From positions 2,356,001 through 2,420,000 of the forward strand of contig OZ241745.1 of the NCBI GenBank assembly GCA_965201115.1: a DNA stretch of 64,000 bases, written 5' to 3'. How positions within the stretch are numbered: position 1 is the first letter of the stretch; each line of letters starts with the position of its first letter. The notes under the pieces are model-generated. The model saw nothing but the letters and a program-made list of their open reading frames with translations, made no database searches and was not told the origin of the DNA. The position numbers were made by a program, and so were the translations under genes. This document shows positions 8,891-17,269 of the stretch, piece after piece. The DNA comes from JANQOH01 sp965201115 (GTDB taxonomy: Bacteria > Pseudomonadota > Alphaproteobacteria > UBA7887).

Positions 8891-8980
8891 TTATGGTGGG
8901 GGTTTGTGTTTCCAGTTCCACGGCATGAGTTCATAACCCGCGTGCGCAAAGGCCTCCACACGGTCGTTGAGGAAGACGCC
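8891..8980 (-). pseudogene. Possible 3' tail of an IS66-family transposase
   Basis: About 29 codons on the minus strand end in GYELMPWNWKHKPPP and a TAA at 8891-8893. The motif ELMPWNWK resembles the ELLPWNW ending typical of IS66 transposases, preceded by a stretch that can be aligned loosely (FLNDRVEAFAHAG). Nothing upstream in this frame is convincing, and no inverted repeat was found. If correct it marks the right edge of the accessory island before the next housekeeping gene at 9127. The match is short and may be chance. Confidence 0.3.
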
Positions 8981-9126
8981 GCAGGCAGCGGGCGGGTCGG
9001 CGGCGGCCGTAGCGGCGGCTGCGCGCTCGACGATCAAGCAGCGGCGGAAGCAGCGCGCGCGGCGGAGCGCCGCCGGGGCGCCGGCGGTCCCGGGGCCTTG
9101 AACGCCGGGAGCGGGCGGGGCAGACT

Positions 9127-10080
9127 ATGTTCATGAAGGCGATATGGCATCATCCGGCGGGCGGGTGGCTGCGCGAGCGCCTGGCGGGGCTGGAGGCCGC
9201 GCACGGTTTGTCGGTGGAGGTCGTTCCGCCCGGCGAGGACGCGCGTCTCGCCGCCGCGCTGGCCGGGGCCGAGGCGGTGTGGCATGTGCTGGAGCCCTTC
9301 CGCGCCGAATATCTCGCCGCCGCGCCGCGCCTGCGGCTGATCCAGAAAATCGGCGTGGGCGTCAACACCATCGCCGTTGAGGCGGCCTCCGCGCGCGGCG
9401 TGGCGGTGTGCAACATGCCGGGGACGAACAGCCGCGCCGTGGCGGAGCTGGCGCTGGCGCTCATGCTGGCCTGCCTCAGGCGGCTGTTGGAGCTGCACGG
9501 CCGCACCCGCGCCGGCGCGGGCTGGCGCCTGCCGCCCGACATGCCCGAAGGCCTCGGCGAAATCGGCGGGCGGACGGTGGGGCTGGTGGGCTACGGCGCG
9601 GTTCCGCGCGTGCTGGCGCCCGTGCTGCGGCTCATGGGCGCGCGCATCCTCTATACCGCGACCGCGCCGAAGCCCGACGCCGCCGGCGAATGGCGGACGC
9701 TCGACCCCCTGCTCGCCGAGAGCGACATCGTATCGCTGCACGTTCCGCTGACGCCGGAGACGGAAGGCATGATGGACGCGGAACGGATCGCGCGCATGAA
9801 AACCGGCGCGATCCTGATCAACACCGCGCGCGGCGGGCTGACGGATCAAGACGCGCTGTGCGCCGCGCTGGCGGAGGGCCGCCTCGCGGCCGCCGGCCTC
9901 GACGTCTTTGCCGAAGAGCCGCCGCCGGCCGGCGCGCCGATACTCGAACTGCCCAATGTCGTGCTGGCGCCGCACGTGGCGTGGCAGACGCGCGAGACGC
10001 TGGAGCGCAGCCTCGCCGCGGCGGCGGAAAACTGCCGCCGGCTCGCGAGCGGCGAGCCGCTGCTGCACCGCGTTAATTGA
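9127..10080 (+). CDS. D-isomer-specific 2-hydroxyacid dehydrogenase
   Basis: Cytosolic NAD(P)-dependent oxidoreductase interconverting a 2-oxoacid and its D-2-hydroxyacid (317 residues). The catalytic N-terminal half contains IQKIGVGVNTI. The Rossmann segment is visible as TVGLVGYGAVPRVLAP, with Ala-Val where GxGxxG would usually close. The catalytic triad residues fall in INTARGGL (Arg), LDVFAEEPP (Glu) and LAPHVAW (His). Starts at 9127 and 9133 are both possible. The nearest relatives by motif are glyoxylate/hydroxypyruvate or phosphoglycerate dehydrogenase-like enzymes; the substrate cannot be told. It precedes the C1 methyltransferase cluster. Confidence 0.9.
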   Translation: MFMKAIWHHPAGGWLRERLAGLEAAHGLSVEVVPPGEDARLAAALAGAEAVWHVLEPFRAEYLAAAPRLRLIQKIGVGVNTIAVEAASARGVAVCNMPGTNSRAVAELALALMLACLRRLLELHGRTRAGAGWRLPPDMPEGLGEIGGRTVGLVGYGAVPRVLAPVLRLMGARILYTATAPKPDAAGEWRTLDPLLAESDIVSLHVPLTPETEGMMDAERIARMKTGAILINTARGGLTDQDALCAALAEGRLAAAGLDVFAEEPPPAGAPILELPNVVLAPHVAWQTRETLERSLAAAAENCRRLASGEPLLHRVN

Positions 10081-10193
10081 CGCGCGCCGACACGGCCGCG
10101 CGGCTTGCGTTCCGGCGGCGCCCGCGGTAGCGTAACCCCCGTGCCGGGCGCCGGACGAATTCGCCGCCGGGCCGAGGGAAAGGAAACGGGCGC

Positions 10194-10814
10194 ATGGGCA
10201 TAGCCGTTCCGGGGCGGCGGGTCGAACTGCTCTCGATGGACCCGCATTTCCGCGACATAACCGTTGCGCTGTATTGGCAGGCGGGCCCGGCGAGCTATCT
10301 CGTGCATTCGTTCAGCGGCCTTTCGGGCGCCGATGGGCGCGTCGCCGGGATCGCCGCCTCAATGCGCGCGCTGGGCGGCATGGAGGCGGCCGGCGCGCCC
10401 GGCGCCGTGCGCTTCTCGTGCGGCGATCCCCACACGCTCGCCGCGCGGCGGCTGTTCATCGAGGCCTGCAAGATCGCGCCCGGCGGCGCGGTCGAGCCGC
10501 GCCCCATGCAGGCGGAGGACAAGAAGTCGGGCCAGACAATCCGCGCCGCTTCGCTCGGCGGCGGGCGCTACCGCGTCTCCTCCGCCGGCAGCGATACACG
10601 GCGCGTTCTCGCGGTCGCGCGCGGGCTGACGCGGCTGGCCGAGATGCGCGCGGTCGAGGGCGCCGGCGACGAAGTGGAGTTCGCCTGCGGGCGCGCCCAC
10701 GACCCGCTGATCGGCCTGCTTATGGTGCGCGCCTTGAATCTGCGCGCCGTGATGCGCGAGATCGAGATGCAGGCGGCGCGCGGCGTGCTTGCCGCGCCGA
10801 GCGCGCAGAACTGA
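10194..10814 (+). CDS. Unrecognised 206-residue protein upstream of the corrinoid methyltransferase genes
   Basis: No family recognised. The protein is soluble, about half Ala/Gly/Arg, with Cys residues at FSCGDPH, EACKIAP and FACGRAHDP. The two similar segments VRFSCGDPHTLAARRLFIEA and VEFACGRAHDPLIGLLMVRA look like an internal duplication: each is a strand, a Cys-Gly turn with His, then a helix. The start is an ATG preceded by GAAAGGAAA. The gene lies 41 bp before the UroD-type methyltransferase on the same strand, so it probably belongs to that operon. It may be a substrate- or cofactor-binding accessory; no function is claimed. Confidence 0.75.
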   Translation: MGIAVPGRRVELLSMDPHFRDITVALYWQAGPASYLVHSFSGLSGADGRVAGIAASMRALGGMEAAGAPGAVRFSCGDPHTLAARRLFIEACKIAPGGAVEPRPMQAEDKKSGQTIRAASLGGGRYRVSSAGSDTRRVLAVARGLTRLAEMRAVEGAGDEVEFACGRAHDPLIGLLMVRALNLRAVMREIEMQAARGVLAAPSAQN

Positions 10815-10855
10815 CCCGCGAGACATTTTTTTCGCGCAACCGGGGAGCTCCGATC

Positions 10856-11902
10856 ATGACCGAACCCGTCCCTGCGATGACTTCGCGCGAGCGCGTACTG
10901 GCCGCGCTGGCGCGCCGGCCGGTCGACCGCACGCCGGCGTGCAACCCGACCTCCGTGGCCACGGTCGAGTTGATGGACCTGGTGGAGGCGCATTTTCCCG
11001 CCGCCAACCGCGAGGCGGAGGCCATGGCGCGCCTCGCCGCCACGGGCTACACCGAGCTCGGCTTCGACTCGATCATGCCCGTGTTTTCCATCATCCAGGA
11101 GTCCTCGGCTCTCGGCTGCAAGATGCAGTGGGAGCAGAAGGACAACTGGCCCACCGTGCGCATGCGCGAGCCGATCTGGCGAGACGCCGACGACATCGTC
11201 ATCCCGAACGACCTGCTTACCCACCCCGACACCGCCTGCGTGATCGAGGCGATCCGCATTCTCCGCCGCGAATACGGCGACGAGGCGGCGATTATCGGCA
11301 AGACGATGGGGCCGTGGTCGCTCGGCTACCACTGCTTCGGCGTCGAGCCCTTCCTGCTGCTGTCGCTCGACGATCCCGGACGCACGAAACTCGTTCTCGA
11401 CCGGCTGAAGGAGGCCACGGTCCAGTTCGGCCTGGCGCAGATCGACGCCGGCGCCGACGCGCTTACCCTGCCCGATCACGCCACCGGCGACCTGGTGAGC
11501 GGCGAGTACTACGAACGCTACCTGAAGGAGCTCCACGCCGAGTTCGCCGAGCGCCTGCCGATCCCGCTGATCCTGCATATCTGCGGGCGCACGGTCGATC
11601 GGATGCCCTTCATCGCCGAGACCGGCATGGCCGCGTTCCATTACGATTCGAAAAACAAGCCGCGCGAGTCGATGGACGCGGTGAACGGCGGCATCGCCCT
11701 GGTGGGCAACATCAACAACCCCGAGACGCTGTTCGCGCGCGGGCCGGAGGAAGTGCGCGCCGAGGTGTTCGCCAACCTCGACGCCGGCGTGCAGATGGTG
11801 GGGCCGGAATGCGCCGTGCCGCTTCAGGCGCCGCTCGAGAACCTGATGGAAATCCCCCGCGCCGTGCGCGACTGGAGCGCCGCGCGCGCGCCGGTCCACT
11901 GA
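10856..11902 (+). CDS. UroD-type (MtaA/CmuA/MtvB-like) corrinoid-dependent methyltransferase
   Basis: A 348-residue TIM-barrel protein of the uroporphyrinogen decarboxylase superfamily, in the branch that transfers methyl groups to or from corrinoids rather than making heme. The N terminus TSRERVLAALARRPVDRTP is typical. The zinc-binding pattern of the methyltransferase branch is present as LILHICG (His-x-Cys), with a later Cys in VGPECAVPL. Neighbours (corrinoid protein, reactivator, pterin methyltransferase) argue for a demethylase system in which this enzyme takes the methyl group from an unknown O-, N- or S-methyl substrate. The in-frame ATG at 10856 is chosen because the upstream part of the frame overlaps the preceding gene. 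Confidence 0.88.
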   Translation: MTEPVPAMTSRERVLAALARRPVDRTPACNPTSVATVELMDLVEAHFPAANREAEAMARLAATGYTELGFDSIMPVFSIIQESSALGCKMQWEQKDNWPTVRMREPIWRDADDIVIPNDLLTHPDTACVIEAIRILRREYGDEAAIIGKTMGPWSLGYHCFGVEPFLLLSLDDPGRTKLVLDRLKEATVQFGLAQIDAGADALTLPDHATGDLVSGEYYERYLKELHAEFAERLPIPLILHICGRTVDRMPFIAETGMAAFHYDSKNKPRESMDAVNGGIALVGNINNPETLFARGPEEVRAEVFANLDAGVQMVGPECAVPLQAPLENLMEIPRAVRDWSAARAPVH

Positions 11903-11923
11903 CCGCGGAACGGGAGGCGCCGC

Positions 11924-12673
11924 ATGGCCGGGCTCGCCGATATCGCGAACGGGATCGTTCGCGAGGAAATCGAGGAGTATCTCGAACGACCCGAGGAAAT
12001 TGCGCGCAATATCGAGCTGTTCGCGCGCGCCCGCCCGCTCATGCAGGACATCGCCGCCGGCATTATCGAGGGCGACGACGGCGAGGTCGATGCGCTCACC
12101 CGCCGCGCCCTCGACGAAGGCGTCGAGGCGCTCGAAATCATGGACGACGGGCTGATCGCCGGCATGGGCATCGTCGGCATCAAGTTCCGCGAGAATTTCA
12201 TCTTCGTCCCCGAGGTGCTCGCCTGCGCGCGCGCCATGAAAGCGGGCATGGCGCATATCGAACCCATCCTTTCGGCGTCGGGGATAGAGCCTGTCGGCAC
12301 GGTGGTGATGGGAACGGTGAAGGGCGACCTCCACGACATCGGCAAGAACCTGTGCATCATGATGCTGCGCGGGGCCGGTTTCGTCGTCCACGATCTGGGC
12401 GTCGATACTTCCGAGGACGAGTTCATCGAGGCGGTGGAGCGCCACGGCGCGCCGGTGCTCGGCATGTCCGCCTTGCTCACCACCACCATGCCCAACATGG
12501 GCAAGACCATCGAGGCGTTTATCGACGCCGACCTGCGCGACGATGTGCGCATCATGGTCGGCGGCGCGCCGGTGACGCAGGAGTTTGCCGACGACATGGG
12601 CGCCGACGGCTACGGCAAGGACGCGCTCGCCTGCGTCGCGCTCGCCCGGGAACTCGTAAGCGCCGACGCCTGA
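11924..12673 (+). CDS. Methyltransferase corrinoid protein (B12-binding)
   Basis: Carries the corrinoid that shuttles the methyl group between the two methyltransferases. The 249 residues comprise an N-terminal helical cap domain (about residues 15-110, DGLIAGMGIVGIKF) and a Rossmann-like cobalamin-binding domain. The lower-ligand motif DLHDIGKN (D-x-H-x-x-G) is near residue 137, followed by GFVVHDLGVD and LSALLTTTMPNM. Length and motifs match MtaC/MttC/OdmC-type proteins. It starts 21 bp after the UroD-type gene and ends 6 bp before the next. Confidence 0.95.
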   Translation: MAGLADIANGIVREEIEEYLERPEEIARNIELFARARPLMQDIAAGIIEGDDGEVDALTRRALDEGVEALEIMDDGLIAGMGIVGIKFRENFIFVPEVLACARAMKAGMAHIEPILSASGIEPVGTVVMGTVKGDLHDIGKNLCIMMLRGAGFVVHDLGVDTSEDEFIEAVERHGAPVLGMSALLTTTMPNMGKTIEAFIDADLRDDVRIMVGGAPVTQEFADDMGADGYGKDALACVALARELVSADA

Positions 12674-12679
12674 CTGCCC

Positions 12680-13003
12680 ATGCCCCCCCCGGACAAGGAC
12701 GAACTCCAGAAACGGCTCGACCGCATCGGCGAAATCTTCGGCGCGATGGTGACGCACGCCGACGCGCAGGCGAAAACCCGCTGCCCCTACCGCGACAAGC
12801 GCGATCTCTGCACGGCGCATATCCGCTGCCGCCACCAGCTGCCGCTCGACGCCGGCGAGGCCCGCCTTATGTGTACCCACGACGGGAACTTCGATTACCG
12901 TCTCGCGTGGGAAACCCGGCCCGACAGCCGCGAACGCGCCAAACGGCGCATCGAGGCGATCCGCGAACGCGCGGCCGCGCGGCGCAAGACCGGCGGCGCG
13001 TGA
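12680..13003 (+). CDS. Small Cys/His-rich protein of the corrinoid operon
   Basis: A 107-residue protein of unknown function, soluble and rich in Lys/Arg. It has a compact metal-site-like arrangement: RCPYRDKRDLCTAHIRCRHQ, then LMCTHDGN, giving four Cys and three nearby His. That spacing could hold zinc or an iron-sulfur cluster. Its stop overlaps the GTG start of the reactivator gene (GTGA), so the two are translationally coupled. Coupling to the [2Fe-2S] reactivator suggests a partner in corrinoid reduction or reactivation; this is inferred from position only. Confidence 0.8.
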   Translation: MPPPDKDELQKRLDRIGEIFGAMVTHADAQAKTRCPYRDKRDLCTAHIRCRHQLPLDAGEARLMCTHDGNFDYRLAWETRPDSRERAKRRIEAIRERAAARRKTGGA

Positions 13004-14661
13004 GCCGGGTCCGCCACGGCGGCGAGGCGCGCGACGCCGTTGTCGGGCGCAGCGTCTTCGATTACGCCGACGAACTCGCGGTCGAGGTCGCCACGTCGTG
13101 CGGCCGCACCGGCCGCTGCCGCGAATGTGTCGTCGAAATCCACAGCGGCCTCGAGGCGCTGACGCCGCGCGGCGAGGCGGAAGCGTTCCTCCGCGACCCC
13201 TACCGCCTCGCCTGCCAGGCGCGCCTCGCCGCCGACGATACGGAGATCCTCTTTGCGCCGCTGCGCCGCCGTCCGCGCATCGTGACCCTCGGCGCCGCGC
13301 GCGCGCCGGTCGAACGCGCCCCGATGGCGGTCCGGCGCGGCGGCGAAGTCCTGTACGACGGCGCGCCCATCGACAATTACCGCGGGCGCATCCTCGGCGT
13401 CGCCGTCGATCTCGGCACCACCACCGTAGTCATGGACATCGTGGACCTGGAAACCGGCGCGTCGGTGGAGACGGTGGCGTTCGAGAACCCGCAGCGCTTC
13501 GGCGGCAGCGACGTCATGAGCCGCATCTCCTACGAAGCCGACGCGGGCCGCGGTCCCTTGCGCGAGGCCGCCGTCTCCGCGCTCAATCGCGAAATCCGCA
13601 ACGCCGCCCGCCGCCGCGGCTTCGCCCGCCGCGCCATCTACGAAATCGTCGTCGCCGGCAACTCCACCATGCGCGACATCCTCTTCGGCTACGACGTGCA
13701 GTCCATCGGGCAGAAACCCTACAAGTCGCTGACGGAGCATGAGTGGCGCGCGGGCAAGCGCGACGGCACGGCGCTTTCCGTCGAGGCGTGGGACCTCGGC
13801 CTGCGCGTCAACCGCCGCGCCCGCGCCTGCGGGCTGCCGCTGATCGCCAGCCATGTGGGCGCCGACACCGCCGCCTGCCTTCTCGCCATCGACCTGGCGC
13901 ATGGCGGCAAGCCCGTCATGCTCGTCGATATGGGCACCAATACCGAGGTAGTGGCCGCGGCGGGCGGTCGTATCGTCGCCGCGTCCTGCCCCGCCGGCCC
14001 GGCTTTCGAGGGCGGGCTGGTGGAGTTCGGGATGCCGGCGGCGGACGGCGCCATCGAGTCGATCCGCCGCGGCGCCGACGGGCGCTTCGCCTGGCGCACG
14101 GTCGGCGGCGCGCCGCCGGAGGGCCTGTGCGGCTCGGGCCTTATCGATCTCCTCGCCGAGCTGCGCCGCGGCGGCGTCATGACCGCCAAGGGCGTCTTCG
14201 CCGCCGACCGCAAGCGCTTCGCCATCCCGGTCGTCGAGGAGCGCGGCATCCGCTTTTCGAAGCGCGACGCCAGCAACCTGGCCCAAGCCAAGGCCGCCAA
14301 CTATTGCGGCCAATATATCGTTTTGCGCGCGCTCGGCGTCGACCCGCCAGCGCTCGACACGCTCTATCTGGCGGGCGGCTTCGCCAGTTATGTCGATCCG
14401 GCGAACGCGGTCGGGATCGGCCTTCTGGCGCCCGTTCCGGCGGAGCGCGTGGCCAAGGTCGGCAACGCGGCCATCGCCGGCGCGCGCGCGGCGCTGCTTT
14501 CCGCCCCCGCGCGGCGGCGGCTCGAAAGCCTCGTGAAGACCATCGAGCACATCGAGCTCGAATCCACGCCGGACTTCTTCGACCTGTTCGTCGATGGATG
14601 CCAGTTCAAGCCCATGCCCGCGCGCCTTGCCGGGCCGGCGCAGTTACGGAGAACCGCATGA
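13000..14661 (+). CDS. ATP-dependent reductive activator of corrinoid proteins (RACE family, DUF4445)
   Basis: Restores inactive Co(II) corrinoid to Co(I) at the cost of ATP. The 553-residue product has an N-terminal [2Fe-2S] ferredoxin domain with CGRTGRCREC and a fourth Cys in RLACQAR. A linker follows, then an ASKHA-type ATP-binding domain: GVAVDLGTTTVVMDIV near residue 135, MLVDMGTNTEVV near 310, and LYLAGGFASYV near the C terminus. The GTG at 13000 overlaps the upstream stop and begins right at the ferredoxin domain. Its stop overlaps the next ATG (ATGA). Family assignment is strong. Confidence 0.94.
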   Translation: MSRVRHGGEARDAVVGRSVFDYADELAVEVATSCGRTGRCRECVVEIHSGLEALTPRGEAEAFLRDPYRLACQARLAADDTEILFAPLRRRPRIVTLGAARAPVERAPMAVRRGGEVLYDGAPIDNYRGRILGVAVDLGTTTVVMDIVDLETGASVETVAFENPQRFGGSDVMSRISYEADAGRGPLREAAVSALNREIRNAARRRGFARRAIYEIVVAGNSTMRDILFGYDVQSIGQKPYKSLTEHEWRAGKRDGTALSVEAWDLGLRVNRRARACGLPLIASHVGADTAACLLAIDLAHGGKPVMLVDMGTNTEVVAAAGGRIVAASCPAGPAFEGGLVEFGMPAADGAIESIRRGADGRFAWRTVGGAPPEGLCGSGLIDLLAELRRGGVMTAKGVFAADRKRFAIPVVEERGIRFSKRDASNLAQAKAANYCGQYIVLRALGVDPPALDTLYLAGGFASYVDPANAVGIGLLAPVPAERVAKVGNAAIAGARAALLSAPARRRLESLVKTIEHIELESTPDFFDLFVDGCQFKPMPARLAGPAQLRRTA

Positions 14662-15692
14662 AACTCGACGCCGCGCCGAACGGCGAGTTCATCGTTATCG
14701 GCGAGAACATGCACACCACCCGCGTCGTCATGAAACGCGGCGCGCGCTTCGTCTCCGAAGCCGACGGCGGCCCCGCCGTGCGCTACGAAGACGAAAACGG
14801 CGAGCCGCGGCTTCTCCCCGTGCCGGACTGGGCCGCGCGCACGCAGGACTACGACGAGGGGCGCGTGAAGCATGTGGCCATCGCCGTGCGCGGCGCGATG
14901 GAAGGAGACGCCGAATGCGTCCGCTACCTGCGCGCCATCGTCCGCGCCCAGGAGGCCGCGGGAGCGGATTTCCTCGACGTCAACGTCGATGAGATTTCGG
15001 TCAGGTTCGAGGAGCAGACGGCGGCGCTGCGCTGGCTCGTTTCTTTCGTACAGGAGATGACCGAGCTGCCGCTTTCGGTCGATTCGTCCAACGTCGATAT
15101 CATCGCCGCCGGTCTCGAGGCGTGCGCGCCGGACGGGCCGCGGCCGCTGCTCAATTCGGCCTCGCTCGAACGCCGCGACGCTCTCGATCTCGCGCGCCGC
15201 CGCAACGCCGAGGCCGTCGTTACCGCCGCCGGCGAATCGGGGATGCCCGACGGCCCTCAAGAGCGCATCGACAACGCCTCGCGCATGGTCGAGGCGGCGC
15301 TCGGCATGGGGTTCGCCGAACGCGAAATCTACATCGACCCGCTGTATTTCCCCATCTCCGTCGATGGCGCGTTCGGCGGCCACGGGCTCGACGCCATTCG
15401 CGGCCTGCGCGCGCGCTTCGGCCCCGGCGTTCGTATCACCGGCGGGTTCTCGAACGTCTCGTTCGGCATTCCCGCGCGCAAAATCATCAACGACGTATTC
15501 ACGATCATGGCGGTGGAAGCCGGCGCCGACAGCGGCATCGTCAATCCCGTCGCCAGCCCGCTCGCCGAGGTGTTCGCCGCCGACCGCGAGTCGGAAGCCT
15601 TCCGCCTGGCCGTCGACGTTCTCACCGGACGCGACGAACACTGCCGGGCGTGGATCGAGGCCTGGCGGCGCGGACGCCGGAAGCGGCGCTGA
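14658..15692 (+). CDS. Pterin-binding (DHPS-fold) methyltetrahydrofolate:corrinoid methyltransferase
   Basis: A 344-residue TIM barrel of the pterin-binding family (AcsE/MtvA/MtrH-like), expected to move the methyl group from methyl-corrinoid to tetrahydrofolate. Visible motifs are FIVIGENMHTTR at the N terminus, GADFLDVNVDEI (the DxN pterin motif), LPLSVDSSNVDII, PLLNSASLE, IYIDPLYFPIS and ITGGFSNVSFG. It overlaps the reactivator by the ATGA arrangement and closes the set of four core components. A role in THF-linked C1 assimilation or oxidation follows from family knowledge. Confidence 0.92.
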   Translation: MKLDAAPNGEFIVIGENMHTTRVVMKRGARFVSEADGGPAVRYEDENGEPRLLPVPDWAARTQDYDEGRVKHVAIAVRGAMEGDAECVRYLRAIVRAQEAAGADFLDVNVDEISVRFEEQTAALRWLVSFVQEMTELPLSVDSSNVDIIAAGLEACAPDGPRPLLNSASLERRDALDLARRRNAEAVVTAAGESGMPDGPQERIDNASRMVEAALGMGFAEREIYIDPLYFPISVDGAFGGHGLDAIRGLRARFGPGVRITGGFSNVSFGIPARKIINDVFTIMAVEAGADSGIVNPVASPLAEVFAADRESEAFRLAVDVLTGRDEHCRAWIEAWRRGRRKRR

Positions 15693-15707
15693 AACGGCTC
15701 CGCGGCC

Positions 15708-16610
15708 ATGCGCGCGGCGGCTTTGTTCGGATTTCTCGGCGCCGGCAAGACCAGCGTGTTGTCGCATTGGCTAAGCGCCGCCGGGCCGCCCGACGCGCTT
15801 ATCGTCAACGAGTTCGGCGCGCTGGGGATCGACGGCCCGCGCCTCGCCCGCGTCGGCGTGGAAACCGTGGAGCTCAGCGGCGGCTGCATATGCTGCGAAC
15901 TCGTGGGGCCACTCGGCGACGCGGTGGACGCGCTGGCGGACCAAGGCGCCGAGACGCTGTGGATCGAAGCGAGCGGCCTGGCCAGCCCGCGCGGGGCGGT
16001 CGAAGCGCTCGCCGGACGCTGCGCGCTCGAGGCTGCGGTCGCCGTCGTGGACGCCGCGCGTTTCTCCGTTCTGCGCCGCCGGCTCGGGAGCTTCTATGCC
16101 GACCAGGTTCGCGGCGCGAACGCCATAGTCCTGAACAAGGTCGATCTGGCGACGGCGGCGGCGCTCGATTCCGCCCGCGCCGACGCGGCCGCGCTCAATC
16201 CCGGCGCGCCGATACTGCTCGCCGAGCGCGGACGGGTGGACCCCGCCATCGTCGGCGCCCTCGCCGCGCCCCGCATCGATGGACCGGAACACCGCCACGT
16301 ACACGCCGATTCGTGCATTATCGAGGCCCCGGCGCCGCTGTCGCGCGCCGGGGCCGAAAGCATCTTCGGCGGTCTTCCCGAATCGGTCTGGCGCGCCAAG
16401 GGCAGCATGATCGTCGATGGCGCGCCCGCCTGGGTCGATTACGCCGCGGGCCGGCTCGATATTGCGCCGGCGCCGGAAGCGCCCGAACCGCGCGCCGTCG
16501 CGTTTATCGGCGCCGCGCTCGACCCCGCCGCCCTGTCGCGCGCGTTCGGCGGCGCTCAGGCGAGCGCGGCGGCCGCGAACCCGGCGAGCGATTCGAAACG
16601 CGCGTCGTAG
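15708..16610 (+). CDS. CobW/G3E-family GTPase (metallochaperone-like)
   Basis: A 300-residue P-loop GTPase. GFLGAGKTSVL forms Walker A at the N terminus. GGCICCE supplies the metal-binding C-x-C-C motif of COG0523 proteins, VNEFG and WIEASGLASP precede it and follow it, and NKVDL is the guanine-specificity motif. The C-terminal part is short. It lies 15 bp after the pterin methyltransferase, so it is likely co-transcribed and could deliver cobalt or zinc to the corrinoid system. Its 3' end overlaps the convergent HAD gene by 55 bp. Confidence 0.92.
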   Translation: MRAAALFGFLGAGKTSVLSHWLSAAGPPDALIVNEFGALGIDGPRLARVGVETVELSGGCICCELVGPLGDAVDALADQGAETLWIEASGLASPRGAVEALAGRCALEAAVAVVDAARFSVLRRRLGSFYADQVRGANAIVLNKVDLATAAALDSARADAAALNPGAPILLAERGRVDPAIVGALAAPRIDGPEHRHVHADSCIIEAPAPLSRAGAESIFGGLPESVWRAKGSMIVDGAPAWVDYAAGRLDIAPAPEAPEPRAVAFIGAALDPAALSRAFGGAQASAAAANPASDSKRAS

Positions 16611-17266
16611 CGCGCGCCCTCGGGCGGGGCGAGCGCCGCCCCGCCCGCCCGCCCGGCGCGGCGGTCGATCCACACGCTCCGCAAACCCGCCGCCTGCGCC
16701 GGGGCGTGGTCGTGATACAAGCTCTGCGCCACATGCAAAACCGCCGTGTGGCCGATTGCCTTCGTGGACAGTTTTTGGATCATGAACTCGAAGTTGCGCG
16801 GATCGGGTTTGAAGGAGCCGATCTCCTGCGCGATGTACGCGAAGTCGAAGGAAACGCCCAGCCGCTTGGCCGAACGCGCGAAATTTCCCGCATCGACGTT
16901 GGAAAGTACGCACAGCATGTATTTCCGGCGCAGGGCCGCGAGCGCCTCCGCGCTGTCGGGAAACGGCGGCCACGAGCCGGGAGACAGGCCGAACGCCGCG
17001 CATTCCGCGTCCGACGCCGGCGCGCCGAACTCCCGCGAAATTTCCCGCAGAACCGCCTCGAGAACGCTTGTGTAGAGCGCGCCGGGCCGCGCTTTCTGCG
17101 TCGCCGCCTCGTGGCGGCCGAACGCGGCCAGCAGCGCCTCGTCGCCGGCGTCCACGCCGCAACGCTCGCGCCACGGGCGGAGGGACGCAAGCAAGCCGGT
17201 CTCCCAGTCGATCAGCGTCCCGTAGCAGTCGAACGACAACACGCGAAAATCGCCGTATTGCAGCAT
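16556..17266 (-). CDS. HAD-superfamily hydrolase, haloacid dehalogenase type II-like
   Basis: A 236-residue cytosolic HAD enzyme. The nucleophile motif is near the N terminus in LSFDCYGTLIDWE. Motif II is VLSNVD, motif III falls in GSFKPDPRNFEF, and the last acidic motif region around LYHDHAPAQAAGL carries the His-Asp. The form fits L-2-haloacid dehalogenases and related phosphatases; the substrate is unknown. Transcription is opposite to the CobW-like gene, with overlapping 3' ends. The gene starts 3 bp after the GH3-type gene, so the two share an operon. Confidence 0.88.
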   Translation of the reverse strand: MLQYGDFRVLSFDCYGTLIDWETGLLASLRPWRERCGVDAGDEALLAAFGRHEAATQKARPGALYTSVLEAVLREISREFGAPASDAECAAFGLSPGSWPPFPDSAEALAALRRKYMLCVLSNVDAGNFARSAKRLGVSFDFAYIAQEIGSFKPDPRNFEFMIQKLSTKAIGHTAVLHVAQSLYHDHAPAQAAGLRSVWIDRRAGRAGGAALAPPEGARYDARFESLAGFAAAALA

Positions 17267-17269
17267 CCT

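Noticed and set aside
10081..10193. Cobalamin riboswitch upstream of the corrinoid operon
   Set aside because: I looked for a B12-box-like sequence and found none.
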